From assembly GCF_016598615.1 (NCBI RefSeq), contig NZ_CP066831.1, forward strand, positions 372,001 to 436,000: a stretch of 64,000 bases of DNA, written 5' to 3'. Positions within the stretch are counted from its first letter, which is position 1; each line of letters begins with the position of its first letter. Below are positions 8,557 to 16,700 of the stretch, piece after piece. This stretch comes from Streptomyces liliifuscus. Its GTDB lineage: Bacteria > Actinomycetota > Actinomycetes > Streptomycetales > Streptomycetaceae. Made by a program: the position numbers and the translations under genes. The notes below the pieces were generated by a model. That model ran no database searches. It worked only from the letters and a program-made list of their open reading frames with translations, and was not told the origin of the DNA.

Positions 8557-11500
8557 TTGCTCAGACAAGTGAAAAGAGCGTGCGTGGCCACGATCGCCGC
8601 GGCGGCAGCCGTGGCCCTGGCGGCGGGCATGACCAGCCCGGCGTCGGCGGAGCCCGAGCGTACGGCCGGTGACCAGGCCGTACAGACCACGCCCAAGCAC
8701 CGCGTCACCCTGATCACCGGCGACCGTGTGGTCGTCGACGCCAAGGGCCGCGTCGTCGGCTTGGAGCGGGCCAAGGGCCGCGAGGGGATACCCGTCCAGA
8801 TCCGCACGGCCGGCGGGCACACGCTCGTCGTGCCGGCCGACGCGGCACGGCTGATTGCCGACGGCAGACTCGACCAGCGGCTCTTCGACGTCACCGAGCT
8901 CAACAAGTCGGCCAACCGCAAGGCCCAGAAGCAGGGCCTCAAGCTGATCGTCGGCTACCGCGGAACGGCCGCGGCGGCGAAGGCCGACGTCCGTGACGCG
9001 GGCGACACCAAGGTCCGCCGGACCCTCAAGTCGCTGAACGCGGACGCGGTGCTGACGCCGAAGGCCGACGCCACCGACCTCTGGGCCGCGGTCACCGACG
9101 CGCAGGGCGGCACCGCGCGGACCGCCTCCGGCATCGCCCATGTCTGGCTCGACGGCGTCCGCAAGGCCAGCCTCGACAAGTCCGTCAAGCAGATCGGCGC
9201 CGACAAGGCGTGGGCCGCCGGGTTCGACGGCAAGGGCGTCAAGATCGCCGTCCTCGACACGGGTGTCGACGCGACCCACCCGGACCTCAAGGAGCAGGTG
9301 GTCGGGGAGAAGAACTTCTCCACGTCCCCCGACGCGACCGACAAGTACGGCCACGGCACGCACGTCGCGTCCATCGCCGCCGGTACGGGCGCCAAGTCGA
9401 CGGGCAAGTACAAGGGCGTCGCGCCGGGAGCCCAGCTGCTCAACGGCAAGGTGCTCGGCGACGACGGCTTCGGTGACGACTCCGGCATCCTCGCCGGCAT
9501 GGAGTGGGCGGTCGAGCAGGGCGCCGACGTCGTGAACCTCAGCCTCGGCGGCGGGGACACACCCGACATCGACCCGCTTGAGGCCCAGGTCAACAAGCTG
9601 TCCAAGGAGAAGGGCGTCCTCTTCGCCATCGCCGCGGGCAACGACGGCGACTTCGGCGAGCAGACGATCGGCTCCCCGGGCAGCGCGGAGGCCGCGCTCA
9701 CCGTGGGCGCCGTCGACGACACCGACAAGCTGGCCTCGTTCTCCAGCACGGGCCCCGGCCTCGACGGGCAGATCAAGCCCGACGTGACCGCACCCGGCGT
9801 GGACACCACGGCCGCCTCGGCCCCGGGCAGCGTCATAGCCCAGGAGGTCGGCGAGAAGCCGCCCGGCTACGTGAGCATCTCGGGTACGTCGATGGCCACC
9901 CCGCATGTCGCGGGCGCCGCGGCGATCCTCAAGCAGCAGCACCCGGACTGGACGTACACCGAGCTCAAGGCCGCGCTGACCGGCTCCACCAAGGGCGGCA
10001 AGTACACGCCGTTCCAGCAGGGTTCGGGCCGCATCCAGGTCGACAAGGCCATCAAGCAGACCGTGCTCGCCGACCGGACGTCGGTGAACTTCGGCATCCA
10101 GCAGTGGCCGCACACCGACGACACCCCGGTCACCGACAAGGTCACGTACAAGAACCTCGGGAAGACCGATGTCACGCTGACCCTCGCGGTGACGGCCACC
10201 GACCCGAAGGGGCAGGCCGCTCCGGCCGGCTTCTTCACGCTCGGCGCCAAGACGCTGACCGTCCCGGCGGGCGGCTCGGCCTCCGCCGACCTCACGGTCA
10301 ACACCAAGCTGGGCGGCACGCTCGACGGCGGCTACTCCGCGTACGTGACCGCGACCGGCGGCGGCCAGAGCGTCAGCACGGCGGCGACGGTGCAGCGCGA
10401 GGTGGAGTCGTACGACGTCACGCTCAAGTTCATCGGCCGTGACGGCAACCCGGCGAAGTACTACAGCGCCAGCCTGGACGGTGTCACCGGGCTCGCCCAG
10501 GGCAAGTGGTACTCGCCCTACGACGAGTCCGGCACCGTCAAGGTCCGCTTCCCCAAGGGCGGTTACATCTTCAACTCGGCCGTCCACGTCGACCCGGACG
10601 ACCCCGCCAAGGGCTTCGACTGGGTGACGCAGCCGAAGCTGAGCATCACCAAGAAGGCCACGATCACGGTGGACGCGCGGACCGCGAAGCCGGTGGACAT
10701 CACCGTGCCCGACGCGGCGGCGAAGTCGGAGGTCGCTACGCCGTTGTACACCGTCGGCGTGCCGGACGGCAGCAACTCGTACGGCTGGTGGCTGGACTCG
10801 TACGCCAACTTCCGTACAGCGCACGCCGGCCCGCAGATCACCGACGGCAGCCTGTACCAGCAGTGGGGCGGTCACTGGGTCAAGCCCGCCGAGGAGTACG
10901 ACACCCTCGCCGGCGGCAAGGTCAAGCAGCTCGCCACCGGTTACACCAAGCGCTACAAGTCGAGTGAACTGGCCACGGTGAAGACCGGTCTGGGCGCCTC
11001 GTCGAGCGGTAAGAAGGGCGTGATCTACGCCTGGGGCGAACTGCCCAGCAGTACAAGCACCTTTGCACCCGGGGTCCTGCAGAAGCTGCCCGGCACGCGC
11101 ACGCTGCGCCTGTCCACCGCGGGCGGGACGAAGTGGAAACTCGACTTCGAGCAGCACGGCGGGGTCGACGAGTCCGGCTCCCCGATCGTCGAGGCCTTCT
11201 ACACGCTCGGCACCCCGCAGACCCTGAAGGCGGGCAAGAGCTACGGGAAGACCTTCAACACGGCGGTCTTCGGCCCGCGTGTCGGCTCAAGTCTCGGTAT
11301 CTACCGCGAGGGCAACGGCATTTACGGCAACCTGCCGGTGTTCACCGACGGCAAGACCCACTCCGGTTCCTCGCTCTACTCGTCGGTCACCACGACCCTC
11401 TATCGCAACGGCGCCAAGGTCGGCTCGAACAGCGACCCGCTGGAAGGGGCGGGCATCTTCACGGTTCCGGCCGGTGACGCCGCGTACAAACTGACCACCT

Positions 11501-11892
11501 CGGTCAAGCGCAGCGTCAAGGTCGCCGCGGCCTCCACCCGCATCGACGCCAGCTGGACCTTCCGCTCCAAGAAGGCCGACCTGGCCAAGCTGCCCGCGTC
11601 CTCGATCCGCTTCGACGCGGCCGTCGGCCTGGACAGCAGGGCTCCGGCCAGCAAGAAGGTCTCCGTCCCGGTGACCGTCCAGGGCTCGGCAGCGGGCTCG
11701 AACCTGAAGTCCCTGTCGGTGTATGTGTCTTACGACTACGGCCAGACCTGGAAGAAGGTCACCGTCAAGAACAGCAAGATTGCGGTCACGAACCCGGCCA
11801 AGGGCAAGGGGATCTCGTTCCACGCCAAGATCGCCGACAAGAAGGGCAACAAGTCGACGATCTCGCTTTACAACGCGTACTACGGGAAGTGA
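8557..11892 (+). CDS. Large secreted subtilisin-like serine peptidase (S8)
   Basis: An 1111-residue secreted protease. A signal peptide (1-31) is followed by a pro-region (to about 205) and an S8 catalytic domain with Asp234 (VLDTGVD), His266 (YGHGTHVAS), the oxyanion Asn362 (AAGND) and Ser445 (SGTSMATPH). About 600 residues of beta-rich C-terminal domains follow, as in the large Streptomyces subtilases. It should degrade proteins outside the cell. The TTG at 8557 lies about 4 bases after a GGGGGAG box. A GTG at 8569 (residue 5) would give a more usual signal peptide start, so the start is not settled. The gene is monocistronic and ends in a very strong hairpin. Confidence 0.93.
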   Translation: MLRQVKRACVATIAAAAAVALAAGMTSPASAEPERTAGDQAVQTTPKHRVTLITGDRVVVDAKGRVVGLERAKGREGIPVQIRTAGGHTLVVPADAARLIADGRLDQRLFDVTELNKSANRKAQKQGLKLIVGYRGTAAAAKADVRDAGDTKVRRTLKSLNADAVLTPKADATDLWAAVTDAQGGTARTASGIAHVWLDGVRKASLDKSVKQIGADKAWAAGFDGKGVKIAVLDTGVDATHPDLKEQVVGEKNFSTSPDATDKYGHGTHVASIAAGTGAKSTGKYKGVAPGAQLLNGKVLGDDGFGDDSGILAGMEWAVEQGADVVNLSLGGGDTPDIDPLEAQVNKLSKEKGVLFAIAAGNDGDFGEQTIGSPGSAEAALTVGAVDDTDKLASFSSTGPGLDGQIKPDVTAPGVDTTAASAPGSVIAQEVGEKPPGYVSISGTSMATPHVAGAAAILKQQHPDWTYTELKAALTGSTKGGKYTPFQQGSGRIQVDKAIKQTVLADRTSVNFGIQQWPHTDDTPVTDKVTYKNLGKTDVTLTLAVTATDPKGQAAPAGFFTLGAKTLTVPAGGSASADLTVNTKLGGTLDGGYSAYVTATGGGQSVSTAATVQREVESYDVTLKFIGRDGNPAKYYSASLDGVTGLAQGKWYSPYDESGTVKVRFPKGGYIFNSAVHVDPDDPAKGFDWVTQPKLSITKKATITVDARTAKPVDITVPDAAAKSEVATPLYTVGVPDGSNSYGWWLDSYANFRTAHAGPQITDGSLYQQWGGHWVKPAEEYDTLAGGKVKQLATGYTKRYKSSELATVKTGLGASSSGKKGVIYAWGELPSSTSTFAPGVLQKLPGTRTLRLSTAGGTKWKLDFEQHGGVDESGSPIVEAFYTLGTPQTLKAGKSYGKTFNTAVFGPRVGSSLGIYREGNGIYGNLPVFTDGKTHSGSSLYSSVTTTLYRNGAKVGSNSDPLEGAGIFTVPAGDAAYKLTTSVKRSVKVAAASTRIDASWTFRSKKADLAKLPASSIRFDAAVGLDSRAPASKKVSVPVTVQGSAAGSNLKSLSVYVSYDYGQTWKKVTVKNSKIAVTNPAKGKGISFHAKIADKKGNKSTISLYNAYYGK

Positions 11893-11924
11893 CCTGATCC
11901 GATGGATCACCGACAGGTTCGCTG

Positions 11925-11993
11925 AACGCACTCATACACGGACGGCCCGCCGGAAGCAGAGTTTCCGGCGGGCCGTCCGTGTATGAGTGCGTT
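11925..11993 (+). terminator. 31-bp perfect inverted-repeat terminator
   Basis: Arms 11925-11955 and 11963-11993 are perfect reverse complements over 31 bases with a 7-base loop (GCAGAGT). The structure starts 33 bases after the subtilase stop. It is far longer than a normal terminator stem and would stop transcription in either direction. Confidence 0.85.
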
Positions 11994-12099
11994 GCGGCAA
12001 AGAGAGTCTTTGTTCGATGAGCAGGGGCCTCTTCGTGTGCGGGGCGTGATCGCGACGGGGTAGAGGCCAGGGTCCCTTGCCTGATCGCTTTCTGTCCGG

Positions 12100-12190
12100 G
12101 TTCATCCGGTGAGGCCGAGGGCGGTCAGGGTCTGCGGCAGTCGCGGGCGGTGTGGCGTAGGGCGGCGGCGATGTTGGGGTGGTCGCCGCA
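12100..12190 (-). mobile_element. Remnant of an ISAs1-family transposase C-terminus
   Basis: The minus strand reads HPNIAAALRHTARDCRRP, then after a frameshift TALGLTG and a stop. This resembles the conserved C-terminal end of ISAs1-family transposases (NIAAALRHxARDxxRPLxLLG), as known from family knowledge. Only about 26 codons survive, frameshifted, with no upstream transposase sequence. The rest of the 433-bp gene-free interval 11893-12325 holds the subtilase terminator and nothing else recognisable. Confidence 0.55.
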
Positions 12191-12325
12191 GAGGCTGCCA
12201 CCAGATGGCGATCATGCAACAGACCCTGCCCCGCGCTCCCCCACTGCCACCGTCTGCCCACCGGGCAGCGCCACGACGGCGTCTCCCACAAGGTCCACTC
12301 CATCGTGGCGTGCGTGCGTCCAGGG

Positions 12326-12592
12326 TCAGATCAGGAACTCGAAGTACCAGTCACCAACCTTGTTGCAGCCAGGCTTTGACGGCCGAACCGTGAAGCCCTG
12401 TCGGGCCATGTCCTCCTTGCGGTTACTGCACACCGATTCGGTTGAGTAGTAGGGGCTTTTCACCCACCAGTCGGCGACGTGTGCAGCCGCCGTTCCGCCT
12501 TCCATCGACTCCGCCGACGCTGCTGCCGTGGCAGGTATCCCCGCCCCCAACGCGACTGCGGCCAAACAGGCCACCACACCACGTATCCGCAT
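12326..12592 (-). CDS. Small secreted protein (88 aa)
   Basis: It has a signal peptide (MRIRGVVACLAAVALGAGIP ... ATAAASA, about 1-29). The mature part of about 60 residues has two cysteines (ESVCSNRKED and KPGCNKVGDW), likely forming a disulfide, and ends in the aromatic tail DWYFEFLI. CAGGAGAAAAGC directly precedes the ATG at 12592. It belongs to a run of small secreted proteins on the minus strand. The family is not recognised. Confidence 0.7.
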   Translation of the reverse strand: MRIRGVVACLAAVALGAGIPATAAASAESMEGGTAAAHVADWWVKSPYYSTESVCSNRKEDMARQGFTVRPSKPGCNKVGDWYFEFLI

Positions 12593-12665
12593 GCTTTTCT
12601 CCTGGATCGATTGAGCCAGTAACAACCATTTGCCGTAAGCGGCTGGAGACGCTCCGAGCGTCCGA

Positions 12666-12884
12666 TCAACTGTCGTGGTAACCGCTGTCGTGAAATCCGT
12701 TGTCGTGCTGCCCGTTGTCGTGGTACTCGGTCTGCCCCCAGTGACCAGGCGCACTGGCCTGTGAACTCGAAGGGGACCTGTGCGAGTCCCACGGCATGGG
12801 AGCGGCCAGTGCCGGCTGGCCCAGGGCACTCAATGCCGCTGCGACCAGGAATGCGGCGGCGACCGTACGCGTACGCAAACGCAT
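12666..12884 (-). CDS. Small secreted His/Asp-repeat peptide (72 aa)
   Basis: A signal peptide (MRLRTRTVAAAFLVAAALSA ... ALAAP, about 1-29) is followed by a short Ser/Pro-rich stretch. The C-terminus contains four near-repeats: YHDNG, QHDNG, FHDSG and YHDS. The spaced His-Asp pairs could bind divalent metal or act as a pH-sensitive tail, but this is speculative. AAGGAGAG lies at good spacing before the ATG at 12884. The next minus-strand gene encodes another small secreted protein about 70 bases downstream. Confidence 0.62.
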   Translation of the reverse strand: MRLRTRTVAAAFLVAAALSALGQPALAAPMPWDSHRSPSSSQASAPGHWGQTEYHDNGQHDNGFHDSGYHDS

Positions 12885-13104
12885 CTGCTCTCCTTGGTGA
12901 TGTCGTTGACTGACAACCTGAGCAGGTCACACATCGTTTCCCGCGGGTTCCCCGTCGTGGGACGCGGGAGCGTGAGCGGCGGAGTCGCGTGCTCCGTACC
13001 GCCGGCCGCATCGTGAGACATGACCTTGGCCCGGTGTGGCGAACGTACGAAGCTTCCAGGGCCTGGAACATGCGGCTCCGGAAGCTGTTCGCATGGGGAA
13101 CCGA

Positions 13105-13497
13105 CTACGGCTGGAGCGTGATCGAGTTGATGGGCGTCATGTACTTGTCGATCCAGTCGCCGGCCTGCAGCTTGCCCTCACAGCGCGTGCCGTTGTACCC
13201 CTTGCAGGTCGACATGGTCGCGCCGCCGGTCTGGTTGTTGAAGATGCGCCACGTGTCGTACATGTCGGTGAGGTTGTAGGCCTTGTACTCGTAGTAGAAG
13301 TGGAGCGGTTTGTCGCCGTTCCAGCCTGCACCCGGATACAGGCACACCCACCCGGGGTCGCAACCGTGAGTGGCCACCACCGCGGCATCGGACTGGGAGT
13401 TGTCGACCGTCGGCGCGGCGGATGCCGAGGTCGTGAGACCTGCGCCGGCGACCACCAGCGACGTGAGAGCAAGTGCAACGACCTTGCGTAATGCCAT
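13105..13497 (-). CDS. Secreted I36-inhibitor/crystallin-like protein
   Basis: A 130-residue protein with a signal peptide (about 1-27) and a mature domain rich in Cys, Tyr and Trp: GCDPGWVCLYPGAGWNGD, then FYYEYKAYNLTDMYDTWRIF, CKGYNGTRCEG and INSITLQP. The WVCLYP / YN / S-terminal-strand pattern is typical of the peptidase inhibitor family I36-like (beta/gamma-crystallin fold) proteins secreted by streptomycetes. These are proposed to inhibit metalloproteases. AGGAGGAACC precedes the ATG at 13497. A 19-bp hairpin sits in its leader (13551-13592). Confidence 0.8.
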   Translation of the reverse strand: MALRKVVALALTSLVVAGAGLTTSASAAPTVDNSQSDAAVVATHGCDPGWVCLYPGAGWNGDKPLHFYYEYKAYNLTDMYDTWRIFNNQTGGATMSTCKGYNGTRCEGKLQAGDWIDKYMTPINSITLQP

Positions 13498-13550
13498 GGT
13501 TCCTCCTGGGTGTGGTGGGTGTTCCTCAAGGAGCGGCTCGCTCCCCCCTG

Positions 13551-13592
13551 GGGAACGCCCTGCCGGTTGCCTCCAACCGGCAGGGCGTTCCC
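13551..13592. terminator. 19-bp perfect hairpin in a divergent intergenic region
   Basis: Arms 13551-13569 and 13574-13592 are perfect reverse complements around a CCTC loop. It lies 54 bases upstream of the minus-strand secreted-protein start and about 175 bases upstream of the STAND gene. Both genes read away from it, so it is not at the 3' end of any visible gene. It may be a leader attenuator of the minus-strand gene or the relic of a lost neighbour. Confidence 0.6.
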
Positions 13593-13765
13593 TCTGCGAG
13601 CGGTCCCCCGCGCTGCTCGCATCACCAAGTTCAGCGGCCTGTCGGATTGTTGGGCAGCCCTGTTCGGGCGGCCTAACAATGGCCGGGCGGGTTCTTTCCG
13701 AGGGGTGGTGAGGTGCGTAGGTTGGCCGTCCGGTCCGGTGCCGGGGCGGTGGGAGGGGCGAGGTT

Positions 13766-16700
13766 GTGGCGGGGCGTCGTGAGGTGCCGGTGGATCCGGG
13801 GGCGGGTCCGGTGCAGCGGTTCGCGTTCGAGTTGCGCAAACTGCGGGCCGAGGCGGGTGGCGTCACCTACCGGGTGCTGGCGCAGCGGGCCGGCTACTCG
13901 GTGCCGACGTTGTCGCAGGCGGCAGCCGGCGACCAATTGCCCACGCTGCCGGTGACTCTGGCGTACGCAGCCGCGTGCGGGGGCGATGCGGCACAGTGGG
14001 AGGCACGCTGGCACCAGGCCGTGGAGGAGGCGGCCGCCGGCCCAGGCGATGACGTGGAGAAGGTGGAGCCGCCGTACCGCGGTCTGGTGCGGTTCGAGAC
14101 CGGGGACCGCGGCCGGTTCTTCGGCCGTGACCGGCTCACCGCCGACCTGCTGGACCTGTTGCGCCGCAGGCGATTCGCCGCGGTCTTCGGGCCGTCCGGC
14201 AGTGGTAAGTCCTCCTTGCTGCGGGCCGGGTTGATCCCCGCCCTCCAGCACTCTCAGGAAGCGGGGCTGCGTGCTGCCACGATCCGGATCCTGACCCCCG
14301 GCGACCGGCCGGCCCGTACCCACGGCCGCCTCCTCATCCCCGGCGTCCCGGTCACCGCGAACACCGGGGCGGACGTCTTCGTGATCGTCGACCAGTTCGA
14401 GGAGGCCTTCACCCTCTGCCACGACGCGGCCGAGCGTTCCCGTTTCATCGAGCTGCTTCTGGCCGCCCGACAGCCCGAGAGCCGATTACGGGTTCTGCTG
14501 GCGGTGCGCGCCGATTTCTACGGCCGCTGCGCCGAACACCGTGACCTGGCCGACGCGTTGAGCGATGCCAATCTGCTGGTCGGCCCGATGAACGCGGCGG
14601 AACTGCGCGAGGCCATCGTCAAACCGGCGGCCGCCGCCGGACTGACCGTCGAACGTGCCCTGACCGCCCGGCTCGTCGGCGAGGTCGCGGATGCGCCGGG
14701 CGGGCTGCCTCTGCTGTCGCACGTGCTGCTGGAGACATGGCGCCGCCGACGGGGCAAGACGCTGACCTTGGCCGGCTTCGAGGCAGCCGGCGCCCTGGAC
14801 GGTGCGATCGCCAAGACTGCCGAGGAGGTCTACGGTCAGTTCACCGACGGCCAGGCACGCACGGTACGACGCGTGTTGCTGCGGCTGGTCACCCCCGGCG
14901 ACGGCACCCCCGACACCCGCAGACCCGCCGACCGCCGCGAACTGGAGACTCCTGCGCACCCGCAAACGGACCAGGTGCTGGAGGCCCTCACCCGAGCTCG
15001 TCTGCTCACCCTTGACCACGCCACCGTCGAGATCGCCCACGAAGCCCTCATCACCGCCTGGCCGCGGCTGCGCCAATGGATCGAGGAGGATCGCGAACTC
15101 CTTCGCGCGCACCGGAAACTGACCGAGGAGGCACAGGTCTGGTCGGAACTGGGCCGCGAGGCAGGCGCCCTGTACCGGGGAAGCCGACTGGCCACAGCCC
15201 AGGACCTGTTCAGCGCCCCTGAACGCATCGCGGACCTGACCGACCTCGAGCACAGCTTTCTCACCGCCAGCTCGTCTGCACTCGACGAGGAGGTGCACAC
15301 CGCAACCCGTACCACCCGACGTCTGCGGACACTGACCGTCGTCCTCTCCGCTCTCCTCGTCCTCGCTGTGACCGCGAGCGTGGTCGCCTGGAACCAGAAC
15401 CGGATCAGCAACCAGCAGCGACAGGCGGCGGACACCGCACGGAAGGTCGCCCTGTCCCGGCAGCTCGCCGCACAATCAGCAGCCCTGCCCGGCCAGGACT
15501 CCGACCTCGCCGCGCTGCTGGCCGTCCAGGCTTATCGGACCAAGCCGACCGCCCAAGCGGTGGAGAGCCTCTCCGCTGCCGCCGCCGTGCCCGTGAGGTA
15601 CCGGTTCACCGGACACTCCGGCACTGTGTCCTCGGTGGTACTCAGCCCGGACGGCCGCAGCCTGGCCACCGCCGACGGGGACGGCACGGTACGTCTGTGG
15701 GACACCGGCGCGGGCCGGCTCCGCGACAGCCTCCCCGCGGACAATGCCCGGGTCGACGCGGTGGCGTTCAGCCGGGACGGGCGCGTCCTGGCCACCGCCG
15801 GCCGGGATCGCACCCTGCGGCTGTGGGACATGAGCACGGGCCGTCTGCGCGAGACTCTCCTGGCAGACCCCGACGCGGCCGACACCGGGCAGATTGTGCC
15901 GTTCGACGTGGTGGCGTTCAGCCCGGACGGCCGCAGCCTGGCCACCGCCGGCCGGGGCGGAGCGGTGCGACTGTGGGACACCGGTACCGGCCAACTGCGC
16001 AGGACTCTCCTGGAGTTCACTCAAGCGCTGGCTCCCGGGCAGCCCGGGCCGACTTCGTCGATGGCGTTCAGCGCGGACAGCCGTACCCTGGCCACCGGTG
16101 CCAGGCGCGGGGCGGTGCAGTTGTGGAACACCGGCACGGGCCGGCTGCGCCGAAGCCTCGCGGGGCACACGACCCGGGTCACCTCGATGGCGTTCAGCCC
16201 CGACGGCCGCATCCTCGCCACCAGCGGCTCCAACAAGGGTGGAACGGTGCGGTTGTGGGATCTCGATACCGGTCGCCTGCGCCGCAGCCTGGCCGACGGT
16301 GCCGGTTCTGTCCTGTCTACGGCGTTCAGTGCGGACGGCCGTACTCTCGCCATCACCTGGCCCGATCGCACGGTGCGTTTGTGGGAGGTGGGCACCGGCC
16401 GCCTGCGCCGCAGCCTGACCGGGCACACCGCCCAGGTCACCTCAGTGGTGTTCGGCCCCGATGGCCGCACTCTCGCCACCGCCGGCAGTGATCGCACAGT
16501 GCGAATGTGGGACACCGCTGTCGGCCAGTCCCTGGCTGTCCTCGCCGGAAACTCCAAGAAGGCGGACGCCATGACATTCAGTCCTGACGGACGCACTCTG
16601 GCGGCCGGCAGCTTCACCGGTGTCCACACCGTGCAGCTGTGGGACACAGTCACTGGACGTCTGCGCACGCGCCTGCCAGGGCACACCGCTGCTGTCGTGT

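Noticed and set aside
8482..11157. An 891-codon minus-strand open frame opposite the subtilase gene
   Set aside because: It is the antisense of a clear S8 protease, is Arg/Gly/Leu/Val-rich without domains, and reflects the high GC3 of the real gene.
11932..12303. Minus-strand ORF of 123 codons between the subtilase and the small secreted gene
   Set aside because: It runs through the terminator hairpin and is very Pro/Arg-rich. Only a short frameshifted transposase tail in another frame is meaningful.
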